DNA from: Gordonia pseudamarae
Lineage (GTDB): Bacteria > Actinomycetota > Actinomycetes > Mycobacteriales > Mycobacteriaceae
Reading direction: 5' to 3'
Length of the DNA stretch: 64,000 nucleotides
Assembly: GCF_025273675.1 (NCBI RefSeq)
Contig: NZ_CP045809.1
Span: forward strand, 4,526,001 to 4,590,000
Below, in pieces: positions 48,582-57,428 of this stretch (its first letter is position 1; every line of letters begins with the position of its first letter). The notes beneath the pieces are model-generated. The model did no database searches. It was not told where the DNA came from and saw only the letters and a program-made list of their open reading frames with translations. Made by a program: the position numbers and the translations under genes.

Positions 48582-49241
48582 ATGAGCGAATCCTCCGCCG
48601 TGATCCGCGCCGTCGTCTTCGACGTCGGCGAAACCCTCGTCGACGAGTCGCGGCTATGGCTCCGGTGGGCGGACCGGCTCGGCGTCACCCCGTTGACCTT
48701 TCTCGGTGCGATCGGGGCGTGTGCGGCCACCGATCGTCCGGTCGAGGATGCCTTCGCGATCGTCCGCCCGGGTATCGACGTGGCCGCCGAGGATGCGGCG
48801 TGGGCGGCCGACGACCCGGCCGGGTTGCGCAACGGCTTCGACGCCGACGACCTGTATCCGGACGTCCGCCCGGCACTGACCCGGTTGCGGGACTCGGGTC
48901 TGCGGCTGGTGATCGCCGGCAATCAGCCGCCGCGTGCCCTCACCGCCCTGCGCGCCATGGATCTGCCGGTCGACGTGATCCGCAATTCCGCCGAACTCGG
49001 CGTCGAAAAGCCCGACCCGGGGTTCTTCGCCGCAGCCGCCGAACTGGCCGGAGTGATACCCGAACAGATCGCCTACGTCGGCGACCGCGCCGACAACGAC
49101 GTCCTGCCGGCCGCCGACGCCGGCATGTGGCCCATCCTGATCCGCCGCGGACCATGGGGCTACCTGCACGCCCAGCGCCCCCAGTCGACCCGCGCAAAGA
49201 TCATCGACTCCCTGCTGGAACTGCCCGCACTACTGGGATGA
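48582..49241 (+). CDS. HAD superfamily hydrolase
   Basis: A 219-residue phosphatase-type protein. Motif I is VVFDVGETLVDES (the first Asp is the nucleophile; the second Asp of DxD is replaced by G-E-T in this subgroup), motif II is LVIAGNQ, motif III has the Lys in GVEKPDPGFF, and motif IV is YVGDRADNDVLPA. Substrate unknown. It starts 49 bases after thiD and may belong to the same transcript, but a thiamine-specific role is not shown. Confidence 0.9.
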   Translation: MSESSAVIRAVVFDVGETLVDESRLWLRWADRLGVTPLTFLGAIGACAATDRPVEDAFAIVRPGIDVAAEDAAWAADDPAGLRNGFDADDLYPDVRPALTRLRDSGLRLVIAGNQPPRALTALRAMDLPVDVIRNSAELGVEKPDPGFFAAAAELAGVIPEQIAYVGDRADNDVLPAADAGMWPILIRRGPWGYLHAQRPQSTRAKIIDSLLELPALLG

Positions 49242-49337
49242 GCACGGCTGGGAGTTGAACACGGCTGGGGCGAAAATGGTTGGGGGTGAACACCACCGCG
49301 GCCGGCACCAACGCGGTGACCCTGATGCATACCATCT

Positions 49338-49704
49338 TTCGGTGAACTCGGTTGGAAAATCTACATATCCGCCGAGTTCTGTCGCGCGCTGTGGGTCCTG
49401 CCGATGAAAGCGGGAGAGCCGCAAGGGATCATCGTCGCCGGACACATCGCCTTCAACAGCCCGCGCATCGACGCGGCGCCGGCACGGACATGACCACCGA
49501 ACACACCCCCGACGCCGCCGGTATCGGATTTGCCGTCCGGGCAACCAAAGACGTCGCATTCATCGGGAAAAGTGCGCTCACACAGCGACAATCGGTCGCG
49601 AAACAGGGTCCGCACCCACGGTACCGCGCACGCTCTTCCTTGACGGCCCGTCGGCAGTGATGCTAGGTAAAGAACCGGTAATCATCGACGGCGACGTGGT
49701 CGTA
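49338..49704 (+). pseudogene. remnant of a dimethylglycine/sarcosine dehydrogenase GcvT-like domain
   Basis: Three fragments in three frames read as one degraded protein. Frame from 49338: FGELGWKIYISAEFCRALW, then AGHIAFNSPRID. Frame from 49481: GTDMTTEHTPDAAGIGFAV, then KDVAFIGKSALTQRQ. Frame from 49633: LFLDGPSAVMLGKEPVIIDG then DVV. In order these match the aminomethyltransferase-type C-terminal domain of dimethylglycine/sarcosine dehydrogenases ('vGELGWElyvp.e', 'tpd.aGlgFav...k.FiG..aL', 'av.lg.EPv..dG.vVG'). Two frameshifts and a small deletion are needed, and the N-terminal oxidoreductase part is gone. The rest of the 49242-49856 gap shows no gene. Confidence 0.8.
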
Positions 49705-49856
49705 GACCCGTCCACGGCACCATCCGGAAGTACGGCACGCATCCGGAAGTAGCGGTCGGTGGCAACCGAGCACCCCGCGATATCGAGGACGCGACGGTTC
49801 ACCGAGCCGGAACCGTCGTCGCGGCCGACACACCTCTCAGGGAAAGGCACCGCGAC

Positions 49857-51572
49857 ATGAGTTCTGCACCGAAGAGCTTTCAGCCCCCGACGAAACCCCG
49901 GATCGATCCGGCCGTCTTCGGCGTCACCGCGACGTTCGTGATCGGCTTCGTCATCTGGGGTCTGGTGGCACCGGACAACATGTCCTCGGTCACCGCCGAC
50001 GCGCTGGACTGGATCACCGACAACGCGGGCTGGCTCTACATCCTCACCTCGTCGGGTTTCGTCATGTTCGCGCTCTACCTCGCATTCGGCAAATTCAGCA
50101 AGATCCCCCTCGGCAAGGACGGCGACACGCCCGAGTTCCGCACTGTCAGCTGGATCGCGATGATGTTCAGCGCGGGCATGGGGATCGGCCTGATGTTCTT
50201 CGGCTCGTACGAACCGCTGTTCCACTTCACCTCGCCCCCGCCCGGCACCACCGCCGAGGACGTGAAGGTCGCGATGGCGACCACGATGTTCCACTGGGGT
50301 TTCCATCCGTGGGCGATGTATGCGGTGGTCGGCCTGGCCATCGCGTACAGCACCTACCGGCTGGGCCGCACGCAATTGTTCAGCGCGGTGTTCGCACCAC
50401 TGATGGGTAGCCAGGCCAACGGCCCCGGCGGCAAGGTGATCGACATCCTGGCGATCTTCGCGACGCTGTTCGGGACCGTCGCCTCGCTCGGCCTGGGCGC
50501 CATGCAGATCGGCTCGGGCATGACCAAGTCCGGCTGGGTCGACAATCCGTCGACGGCACTGCTCGTGGCCATCATCGCGGTTCTCACCGCCTGCTTCGTG
50601 GCGTCCGCGGTGTCGGGCGTGGCCAAGGGCATCCAGTGGCTGTCCAACACCAACATGGTGCTGGCCATCGTGCTCGCGGTGTTCGTCTTCGTGGTCGGTC
50701 CCACCCTGTTCATCCTCAACCTGCTGCCCACCTCACTCGGCTCCTACTTCAACGACCTCACGTCGATGTCGGCCCGGTCCTCGGCCACCACCGACGCCGA
50801 CAGCTGGCTCGCCGGCTGGACCATTTTCTACTGGGCGTGGTGGGTGTCGTGGACCCCGTTCGTCGGCCTGTTCCTGGCCAAGATCTCCAAGGGCCGCACC
50901 ATTCGCGAGTTCATCGTCGGCGTGATGGTGGTCCCGTCGACCGTGTCTCTGGTGTGGTTCGCCGTGTTCGGCGGCACCGCCATCCGACAGTTCAGCACCG
51001 GCACCCTGCAGTTCGACCCCGATACCGCGGCCTCGGAGGACACCCTGTTCGACGTCCTCGATCATCTGCCGATCACCGGCATCGCCTCGACACTGGTGAT
51101 GATCCTCGTCGCGATCTTCTTTGTCTCCGGTGCCGACTCGGCGTCGCTGGTGATGGGAACGCTGTCCGAACGCGGCTCCCACCATCCGAGCCGGACGGTC
51201 ACCATCTTCTGGGGATCGCTGACCGGCATCGTCGCGGCCGTCCTGCTCGCGGCCAGCGGCGACGACGGCCTCAACGGCATCAAGCAGATGGCGATCATCG
51301 CGGCGCTGCCGTTCGTGGTGGTCATGGTCGGCATGTGCCTGTCGCTGTACCTGGATCTGCGCAGGGATCCGCTCATCGTCGCCCGCTCGCACTACCTCGG
51401 GAAGTTCGACGATCACGTGCGTACCAGCGCCGCCACGTTCAGCGAGACAGGCGAACTCGGCGTGGTCACCGTCGACCCGGAAACCGGCGTGATCGCCCCG
51501 GTGGAGTCCGACGGCCGGCCGGCGGCGAACGGTCACGTGTCCACGTCCACGGACGGGACGCCCACACCCTGA
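49857..51572 (+). CDS. BCCT family betaine/carnitine/choline transporter
   Basis: A 571-residue protein with about 12 transmembrane helices. The family signature region MMFSAGMGIGLMFFGSYEPL (helix 3, the Gly-rich substrate/sodium site), HWGFHPWAMYAVVGL, and FYWAWWVSWTPFVGLFLAKI with the aromatic-box tryptophans are all present. It most likely imports glycine betaine or a relative for osmoprotection or as carbon and nitrogen source. The C-terminal tail is about 60 residues. The remnant of a dimethylglycine-type dehydrogenase directly upstream supports betaine-related substrates. Confidence 0.94.
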   Translation: MSSAPKSFQPPTKPRIDPAVFGVTATFVIGFVIWGLVAPDNMSSVTADALDWITDNAGWLYILTSSGFVMFALYLAFGKFSKIPLGKDGDTPEFRTVSWIAMMFSAGMGIGLMFFGSYEPLFHFTSPPPGTTAEDVKVAMATTMFHWGFHPWAMYAVVGLAIAYSTYRLGRTQLFSAVFAPLMGSQANGPGGKVIDILAIFATLFGTVASLGLGAMQIGSGMTKSGWVDNPSTALLVAIIAVLTACFVASAVSGVAKGIQWLSNTNMVLAIVLAVFVFVVGPTLFILNLLPTSLGSYFNDLTSMSARSSATTDADSWLAGWTIFYWAWWVSWTPFVGLFLAKISKGRTIREFIVGVMVVPSTVSLVWFAVFGGTAIRQFSTGTLQFDPDTAASEDTLFDVLDHLPITGIASTLVMILVAIFFVSGADSASLVMGTLSERGSHHPSRTVTIFWGSLTGIVAAVLLAASGDDGLNGIKQMAIIAALPFVVVMVGMCLSLYLDLRRDPLIVARSHYLGKFDDHVRTSAATFSETGELGVVTVDPETGVIAPVESDGRPAANGHVSTSTDGTPTP

Positions 51573-51730
51573 CGCCCCTTCCCTGACGCCTGTGCCCGCG
51601 ACCACACCGGCGATGTGACCGCGGCGCCGCATGGCTGTCGTCACCGGACGGATCGCTGTCGCCACCTGACGGTATTTTGGAATGTATCCGTGCCGGGCCG
51701 TCGGCGTCTTCGACGTAGGAGGGGATCTAC

Positions 51731-52570
51731 GTGGCTTCGCCGCTGACCAAGGAACTGTTCAGCCGCTGTGTCGAACGGTCACCGGCGGACAGTCCCGAGG
51801 TGGCGCGCGTCCGCAAGGTCCTCGATTCGATCGACTCCGCGATGGCGGCCACGGCCTTCGGCCAATACACCGCGACCAACCGGCCGCAACCGCCCCTCGG
51901 CAACCCGTGGAACGACGCGTACGCGGCGAACCACATGATGGAGTGGGCCAGGACGGCAGCCAGACGTGCCCGCGAACGTCGGGCGCTGCAGGCCGCCCGA
52001 ACGGCCAACCCGTGGCCGTTCGGCGCTGAGGGTGTTCGCGCCCACGGCTCCCTGCCCGGCGATTCCGGGATGATGCGCCCGGAGCCCGAACTGCTCGGCA
52101 CCGCCGTGCTACTGGCCAACTTCATCAAACTCACCTACGCCGTGCGAAGCGGCATGGTCAACGGACCGATGCTCGTGGGGCAGGTCGATGACACCGTGCA
52201 CGCGACCAGCCATCAGTGCCATCGCATCTGGTTCCTGCGCACCACCATCGAACGGCCCGAATCGAACTCCGATGTGGCCCGTGCCCTCAACCAGGCCATC
52301 AACGAACGCCTGTCCCGGGTCGGCCGAAACTGGGACGAGCTACTGGAGAACGTGTCCCGCCTGGCCGATCTGGCCGGGCAGTGCAGCCACTACAGCGAGA
52401 TGCTGCGCGATTCCGAACGTCACCAACGACTGCTGGCCCACTACGACAACGCGGGGGCGGACACCGGCGCGCACCGCGCCGAGGCTCTCGATGCGATGAA
52501 CGGCAACCTGGCCGCGCAGATCGAGTTCATCAACGACACCGCGCGGCGCGTCGCCAACACCCTGCTGTAG
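51731..52570 (+). CDS. uncharacterised helical protein
   Basis: A 279-residue protein I do not recognise. It looks mostly alpha-helical and soluble, with many Arg/Ala-rich amphipathic stretches (RTAARRARERRALQAARTAN), one more hydrophobic segment (LLGTAVLLANFIKLTYAV) and a conserved-looking block with His and Cys (ATSHQCHRIWFLRTT). The GTG at 51731 has an AGGAGGGG ribosome site about 8 bases upstream, so it is clearly expressed. A TPR-like gene follows 68 bases later on the same strand; they may work together. Confidence 0.75.
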   Translation: MASPLTKELFSRCVERSPADSPEVARVRKVLDSIDSAMAATAFGQYTATNRPQPPLGNPWNDAYAANHMMEWARTAARRARERRALQAARTANPWPFGAEGVRAHGSLPGDSGMMRPEPELLGTAVLLANFIKLTYAVRSGMVNGPMLVGQVDDTVHATSHQCHRIWFLRTTIERPESNSDVARALNQAINERLSRVGRNWDELLENVSRLADLAGQCSHYSEMLRDSERHQRLLAHYDNAGADTGAHRAEALDAMNGNLAAQIEFINDTARRVANTLL

Positions 52571-52620
52571 CGGCGCCCGGGCACCCAGGCCACCGGTGTA
52601 GCCGATCCGTAGCGCAATTC

Positions 52621-52636
52621 TGTGATTGCCGTCACA
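52621..52636 (+). promoter_or_regulatory. CRP/GlxR-type site overlapping a translation start region
   Basis: Exact TGTGA-TTGCCG-TCACA. It ends two bases before the ATG at 52639, taking the place of a ribosome-binding site. A regulator bound here would block transcription, and the gene may be expressed leaderless or start at a later ATG (52645). Confidence 0.65.
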
Positions 52637-52638
52637 AT

Positions 52639-53238
52639 ATGAGCATGACTGACACGGGTGTTCTCGCGAAAATCGAGGAAGAGGCGGCCCAGTACCTGTC
52701 GGCCGGCGAGTGGGCGCACGCGCTGGCCGAATACTCGGTGCTACGGGAGATCCGTTCGCGGCGGGAAGGCCCGTACTCGATCACCTACCTGTCCAACCTG
52801 CACGACTGCGTGCGCTGCATGTCGCAGCTGGCGCTGTGGTCCGACAGCGACCAGGCATGCCGGGAGTTGCACAACAAGTACGTGCGCACACACGGCCGGT
52901 CCGAGGCCCAGACCGTCGATGTCGCCAAGCATTGGGCGTGGGCCCTGGTGCATCTCGGTCAACTCCCACCCGCGACCGGCCTATACCTGATGACCGCCGA
53001 CGCCCTCTGGGACACCGATCCCGCCCAGGCCCGCCAACTGCTCGGCGCGGCCGCCGCCTACCGCGCCCGCACGGGGATGGACACACCCGCGTCCCCCCGG
53101 CCGCTGCTGCACGAACCGGCCGTGACCGCGGCCCTGGCCGATCTCACCACCTGGCTGGCCGATGCCGCGACCGATGACGATCTTCACCTCACCATCGACG
53201 GTCTCGCCGCCGACGACCCCGGTCCATCACCACACTGA
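52639..53238 (+). CDS. TPR-like helical-repeat protein
   Basis: About 199 residues, built of helix pairs with tetratricopeptide-like spacing: YLSAGEWAHALAEYSVLREI, YSITYLSNLHDCVRCMSQLA, DVAKHWAWALVHLGQLPPAT, DPAQARQLLGAAAAYRART. It is probably a protein-binding scaffold. Two nearby ATGs (52639, 52645) are possible starts; neither has a clear ribosome site because a CRP-type site fills the space. No enzymatic motif. Function unknown. Confidence 0.75.
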   Translation: MSMTDTGVLAKIEEEAAQYLSAGEWAHALAEYSVLREIRSRREGPYSITYLSNLHDCVRCMSQLALWSDSDQACRELHNKYVRTHGRSEAQTVDVAKHWAWALVHLGQLPPATGLYLMTADALWDTDPAQARQLLGAAAAYRARTGMDTPASPRPLLHEPAVTAALADLTTWLADAATDDDLHLTIDGLAADDPGPSPH

Positions 53239-53392
53239 GCTACCCCGATCCGGGTTCCCTCGCTCCGTCAGTCGATCCCATCACCGGATGAGACGGCGCC
53301 GATCCCTCGCGCACCCCCGTGCAACAGCCCTGGGGCCACTTGCATAGTGTGCGAAGAGAGACCGATTGAGGAGTGCCCGATTGAGCAGTGCC

Positions 53393-54286
53393 ATGACCGA
53401 CGGACCCAAGATGGCGTTCTTCACCGAGGAAGACGGCCACTACCTGCCGCTTCCGCTGGCCCGCAGCCTCTGGGGCGCCGACACCCTCACCGGTCCCGCC
53501 GTGTGCGGTATCGCCGCGCGCGCCGCCGAAACAGCATACGGCCGAGACGGCTTCCGTCCCGCCCGGTTCACCGTCGACCTGTTCAAGGTGGCCCGCGGGC
53601 TACCCACCCGGACCGTTGCCCGAGTCCTGCGCGACGGCGGCCGCATCCGGGTCGTCGAGGTCGACGTCCTGCAGGACAGGCCGTCCGGCGACGAGGTGCT
53701 CGTGGCCCGCGGCAGCACCGTGTTCCTGAAGGAGTCGGTCAACCCGCCGGGTGGGCGGTGGTTCAACCCCGCAGACGACACCATCGCCGCCGACGTCCCC
53801 ACCCCCGAACAGCAGGAGGCCGCGGCCGGTGCCCTCACCGGCGAAGGTCCGTGGGATCCGGCGCTCGCGCCGTGGTTCTTCTCCGGCAGCACCTGGTCCA
53901 ATGACATGGGTGCCAATCAGACCGACCTCCGGAAGGGTGTGTGGAGCCGGTCGGCGGCCGTCGTCGCCGGTGCACCGCCCACCCCGTTCGAACGCACCGT
54001 CATGGCCGCCGAATCGACGAGCCTGATGGGCAACTGGGGCACCGAGGGGATCGCCTTCATCAACTGTGACCTGACCGTCGCACTCAGCCGGCTGCCCGTC
54101 GACGCCGGCCGCATCCATGTGCGCGCCGAATCGCACACCGAACACGACGGCATCTCCACCTCGTCGACCGGCCTCTACGACGCCGAGGGCCGCTTCGCCA
54201 CCGGACTGGTGACCGCCGTCAACAACGTCGCCGCGCAGATCGACTTCGCGACCGTCGACATGCAAGGCCACTACGCAGAAAGCTGA
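53393..54286 (+). CDS. acyl-CoA thioesterase family protein (double hotdog)
   Basis: About 297 residues with two hotdog-like halves. PARFTVDLFKVARGLPTRTV is the conserved beta-sheet of half one; RIHVRAESHTEHDGISTSST is in half two. Similar actinobacterial proteins are annotated as thioesterase-family, TesB-like enzymes cleaving acyl-CoA. The ATG at 53393 is a conservative start; a TTG at 53381 has AGGAG at better spacing (7 bases). Convergent with the HdeD-like gene, with a hairpin between. Confidence 0.78.
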   Translation: MTDGPKMAFFTEEDGHYLPLPLARSLWGADTLTGPAVCGIAARAAETAYGRDGFRPARFTVDLFKVARGLPTRTVARVLRDGGRIRVVEVDVLQDRPSGDEVLVARGSTVFLKESVNPPGGRWFNPADDTIAADVPTPEQQEAAAGALTGEGPWDPALAPWFFSGSTWSNDMGANQTDLRKGVWSRSAAVVAGAPPTPFERTVMAAESTSLMGNWGTEGIAFINCDLTVALSRLPVDAGRIHVRAESHTEHDGISTSSTGLYDAEGRFATGLVTAVNNVAAQIDFATVDMQGHYAES

Positions 54287-54287
54287 A

Positions 54288-54321
54288 CGTGCCCCGCACC
54301 CACGGTCGGGAGCGGGGCACG
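54288..54321. terminator. hairpin between convergent thioesterase and HdeD-like genes
   Basis: Exact 10-bp arms, CGTGCCCCGC (54288-54297) and GCGGGGCACG (54312-54321), around a 14-base loop, directly after the thioesterase stop. Confidence 0.7.
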
Positions 54322-54337
54322 CACGGCGAATCGGCCC

Positions 54338-54904
54338 TCAGACCGCCGGCGCCGCAGGCTTCTTGGGGAGGGTGAACAGGTTGACGATGCTGATGACGAT
54401 CAGCATGATCGCCGACACCCAGACGAGGGTGGCCAGCGCGACCCAGGAGAAGGCGATCATCACGATGCCGGCGATCACCGACACGATGCCCGAGACGACC
54501 ATCAGCCACTTGGGTGCGTACGGGGTGTCGGTAGCGGCGAAGATGTCACCGAAGCCGGAGAAGATCCAGCCCACACCGATGAACACCGCGAGCATCGCGA
54601 GCGATTGGCCGGGACGGACCAGGGCGATGATGCCCGCGATCAAGATAACCGCGCCGAGTACCCCGTGCACCACCCGCCACCCGCCGGGCAGTTCCTTGCC
54701 CGCGAAAGCCAGGTAGAGCCGGAAGGCGCCGATGAAGAACAGCGAGATCGCGAACAGCACCGCGATCACCAGCATCGTCACGCCCGGCCACACCAGCGCG
54801 ATGATGCCCATCACAATGCCGACCACCGAGGTGACGACGATCGTGTTGCGGACTGCGGTCAGCGCATCGTCGGGAAGTCTGTCGGTCACATCTCCGAATG
54901 TCAT
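54338..54904 (-). CDS. HdeD family membrane protein (DUF308)
   Basis: A 188-residue protein with six predicted transmembrane helices in three pairs. NTIVVTSVVGIVMGIIALVW, then ISLFFIGAFRLYLAF and HGVLGAVILIAGIIALVRPG repeat the HdeD pattern. The family is linked to acid resistance in E. coli, but actinobacterial members are uncharacterised. Its ATG overlaps the stop of the PAP2 phosphatase gene (ATGA), so they are translationally coupled. Confidence 0.9.
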   Translation of the reverse strand: MTFGDVTDRLPDDALTAVRNTIVVTSVVGIVMGIIALVWPGVTMLVIAVLFAISLFFIGAFRLYLAFAGKELPGGWRVVHGVLGAVILIAGIIALVRPGQSLAMLAVFIGVGWIFSGFGDIFAATDTPYAPKWLMVVSGIVSVIAGIVMIAFSWVALATLVWVSAIMLIVISIVNLFTLPKKPAAPAV

Positions 54905-56160
54905 GGCTGTACTGTAGGCGCTCGTAATCGCTGCTGCCGAGGTATCAACCAGCGCCGGTCCACCCACCGGCACACCGCGATCACACTCGCGGCCAGCGCC
55001 CAGCCGAGCAGGATGTCGATGACGTAATGCTCGGCGGTGAACACCAGTGCGAACGCCATCGCCAGCGGGTAGGCCATGAACAGTGTCTTACCGAGCGCCT
55101 TGACGCGCGGCCACATGAACAGCGCCAGCAGCATCGTCAGTCCGGCATGCAGCGACGGGATGGCGGCGACCAGGTTCGACTTGCCCTGCGCCATGGTGAA
55201 CAGCTGGGAGGCGTTGTCGATGTTGAGCACGCTCCAGCCACGCCACGAGATGCGTTCGACATAAGGTGCCGCACCGTCGTGACGGGGTTCGACCCGGCCG
55301 AGCAGACCGCCGTCGGGTTCAGGGGTCACCGAATGCATACACGGAGGATCGCGCGGATGGTCCTGCACCTGCTCGGCGGTGCACCGGGCCGCTGCCCACG
55401 GCGGAGCTGCGGGCAGCAGGGTGTAGCCGATGAGCGCGATGAACGTCGTCGCCAGGAAGCATGCCGCGTACCGGCGCCACACCGCACGATCACGCACCCA
55501 CAGGATCGCCGCCATCGCGTACGGGACGATGAAATAGGAGATGTAGACGACACTGGTGACGACCTCCCACCAGGTGGGTTCGGCGTGCTTGAGGTGGCTC
55601 TGCAGCCATACCGTCGGGTTGACCCCGAACATCGCCTTGTCGATGTCGGGCGCCAGGTGCCACTGCGTCGGCATGTCGATCAGCTGGGCGACGTTGCGGG
55701 TCCAGTCGTAGAGCAGCAGGATCAGCACGAACGGCAGCCAGTCGATGACGACGGTGATCGCGCGCCGCCTGCCGATGCAGGCGGCGAACATGCCGAAACA
55801 CATCAGCAGGATGAGCCGGGTGCGGTCGAAGGCCAGGCCGTGCACCCAGAACTCGGTGAACAGCCCGATCGCCCACAGCCCGATCGCGGCCCGGCGCACC
55901 CAGGTCAGATCGCGTCGGGTGACCATGTCGGGGTCGAGTTCAGCGGCCTTGCCCAGGTCGACCCACGGGCGTTCGACGCCCAGCGGTTCGGCCGCCCCGG
56001 ATTCCGGACCGTCCGGATCGCGATCGCGATCGCGTGAATCCGGGTCGGTCAGGTCGCGATCGGTCAAGTCGCGATCGGTCAAGCCGAGGTCGGGGCCCTG
56101 CCGGAGAACCCCGGCACGGGGCGCTGGGGACTCATCGATACTCAACGGGGGCTGCTCCAC
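54901..56160 (-). CDS. PAP2 superfamily phosphatase/phosphotransferase, membrane protein
   Basis: A 419-residue protein. A disordered acidic N-terminus of about 75 residues contains 15-bp-encoded LTDRD repeats. Six or so transmembrane helices follow. Catalytic motifs are visible: IPSLHAGL (SxxxH type; His nucleophile region) and TAEHYVIDILLG (the second His and Asp). The arrangement resembles the Aur1/Ipt1-like inositolphosphotransferases and the PAP2 enzymes of mycobacterial envelope lipid metabolism. Start GTG at 56160 without a strong ribosome site, so the true start could be further in. Confidence 0.88.
   Translation of the reverse strand: MEQPPLSIDESPAPRAGVLRQGPDLGLTDRDLTDRDLTDPDSRDRDRDPDGPESGAAEPLGVERPWVDLGKAAELDPDMVTRRDLTWVRRAAIGLWAIGLFTEFWVHGLAFDRTRLILLMCFGMFAACIGRRRAITVVIDWLPFVLILLLYDWTRNVAQLIDMPTQWHLAPDIDKAMFGVNPTVWLQSHLKHAEPTWWEVVTSVVYISYFIVPYAMAAILWVRDRAVWRRYAACFLATTFIALIGYTLLPAAPPWAAARCTAEQVQDHPRDPPCMHSVTPEPDGGLLGRVEPRHDGAAPYVERISWRGWSVLNIDNASQLFTMAQGKSNLVAAIPSLHAGLTMLLALFMWPRVKALGKTLFMAYPLAMAFALVFTAEHYVIDILLGWALAASVIAVCRWVDRRWLIPRQQRLRAPTVQP
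56047..56091 (-). repeat. 15-bp tandem repeats in the PAP2 N-terminal tail
   Basis: Three 15-bp units of the type GGTCAAGTCGCGATC at 56047, 56062 and 56077, preceded by a short GATCGC hexamer run near 56017-56034. They encode the LTDRD and RDRD repeats of a cytoplasmic tail. Confidence 0.85.
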
Positions 56161-56300
56161 GGTCTGGTCACGGTCACGACACTCCTCGTCACCCTAGTGG
56201 GCCCCGCGCGTTCACCGTCGACGATGTGTCGACACGACACGCCGCGATGGCCGCCATTCCCGAGGACCGAACCTGCATCGTCCGCGCCGCAACGTAGGAT

Positions 56301-56316
56301 TGTGCGTTAGATCACA
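56301..56316 (+). promoter_or_regulatory. near-consensus CRP/GlxR-type site
   Basis: TGTGC-GTTAGA-TCACA, one mismatch to the TGTGA-N6-TCACA consensus. It is 54 bases upstream of the small gene at 56370. Confidence 0.45.
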
Positions 56317-56369
56317 TCGCTACAGCCCTGTTGTCGGCCCACAGTCGATTCGGCAGAACGGAGCTTCCC

Positions 56370-56576
56370 GTGTCCAACAGGTATCTGCGCTACGGCGACC
56401 AGCGCTACATCATCAGCAAGGAGGCCGAGGCGCGGCTTCATCGGTCCCTCTCGGCGGTGTACGACGGCCCCGGCCGCAGCCACGAATGGTTCAACCTGTA
56501 CCCCGGTACCGAGGCCCCCTGCCACATCCTGATCGCACCCGGGGTGCCGATCACCATCGAGGAACTGCTCGACTGA
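56370..56576 (+). CDS. small uncharacterised protein
   Basis: A 68-residue protein starting at GTG (CGGAG upstream): NRYLRYGDQRYIISKEAEAR, later SHEWFNLYPGTEAPCHILIA. Tyr/Arg-rich and soluble, with a single cysteine. No family recognised. Coding is supported by codon-position GC bias and a ribosome site; an in-frame extension upstream to 56331 is less likely. Confidence 0.6.
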   Translation: MSNRYLRYGDQRYIISKEAEARLHRSLSAVYDGPGRSHEWFNLYPGTEAPCHILIAPGVPITIEELLD

Positions 56577-56638
56577 TTCGACCACGACCGCGACCGTAGT
56601 GGTTCGGCCGGACGCGAGGTGCGAAGTATCGTTGGCAC

Positions 56639-57409
56639 ATGCGCATCGGAGCCCACCTTCGCGAAGACACCGACCCGCTCGGCATGGCGGCCGAACTCGG
56701 CATCGACCTTTTCCAGATGTTCGTCACCGACCCGCAGAGCTGGAAGAAGCCCGCCCCCAACCCGCGTGCGCAGGAGTTCCGCGAATCGGCGATCGACGTG
56801 GTGGTGCATTCGAGCTACTCGATCAACGTCGCGAGCCTGAACAACCGGCTGCGGATGCCCTCGCGCAAGGCTGTCGAGCAGCAGGCCGAGGCCGCCGCCG
56901 ATCTCGGCGCGTTCGGGCTGGTGGTGCACGGTGGACACCTCCGCGACGGCGAGGACCGGATGGCCGGATTCGTCAACTGGCACAAGCTCTTCGAACGTCA
57001 GGTGGACAAGGGCGGCTTCGGCGTGCCGATCCTGATCGAGAACACCGCGGGCGGCGATCACGCGATGGCTCGCACGCTCGAATCCATCGACCGGCTCTGG
57101 AGCGAGGTCGGCGAGTTCGAGCAGGCCGGGTTCTGCCTCGACACCTGCCACGCGTGGGCGGGCGGGGAAGACCTGATCGGACTCGTCGAGCGTGTCAAGG
57201 CGATCACCGGCCGGATCGACCTGGTACACCTGAACAACTCCCGCGACGAGTTCGACTCGCGCCGCGACCGGCACGCCAACCTCGAATCCGGCCGCATCGA
57301 TGCCGCCGTCCTGGCCGAGGTTGCCCGCACCGCCGACGCGCCGATCATTCTGGAGACGCCCACCGAGGACATTCCGGCCGACCTGACGTATCTCCGCGAC
57401 CGCCTCTGA
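56639..57409 (+). CDS. nfo: deoxyribonuclease IV (AP endonuclease), short actinobacterial form
   Basis: A 256-residue TIM-barrel enzyme that cuts DNA at abasic sites with three zinc ions. Metal-site blocks are visible: VVHSSYSINVAS, GLVVHGGH (where the usual text is HPGS/H), ILIENTAGGD, FCLDTCHAWAGGED, LVHLNNSRDEFDSRRDRHAN (HLNDS and DRH) and PIILETPTED. It is shorter than E. coli Nfo (285), as is the M. tuberculosis End protein. Named Nfo rather than a sugar isomerase because all seven metal-ligand blocks are in order. Confidence 0.9.
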   Translation: MRIGAHLREDTDPLGMAAELGIDLFQMFVTDPQSWKKPAPNPRAQEFRESAIDVVVHSSYSINVASLNNRLRMPSRKAVEQQAEAAADLGAFGLVVHGGHLRDGEDRMAGFVNWHKLFERQVDKGGFGVPILIENTAGGDHAMARTLESIDRLWSEVGEFEQAGFCLDTCHAWAGGEDLIGLVERVKAITGRIDLVHLNNSRDEFDSRRDRHANLESGRIDAAVLAEVARTADAPIILETPTEDIPADLTYLRDRL

Positions 57410-57428
57410 CGCGCCGCCGTTCGACCCA

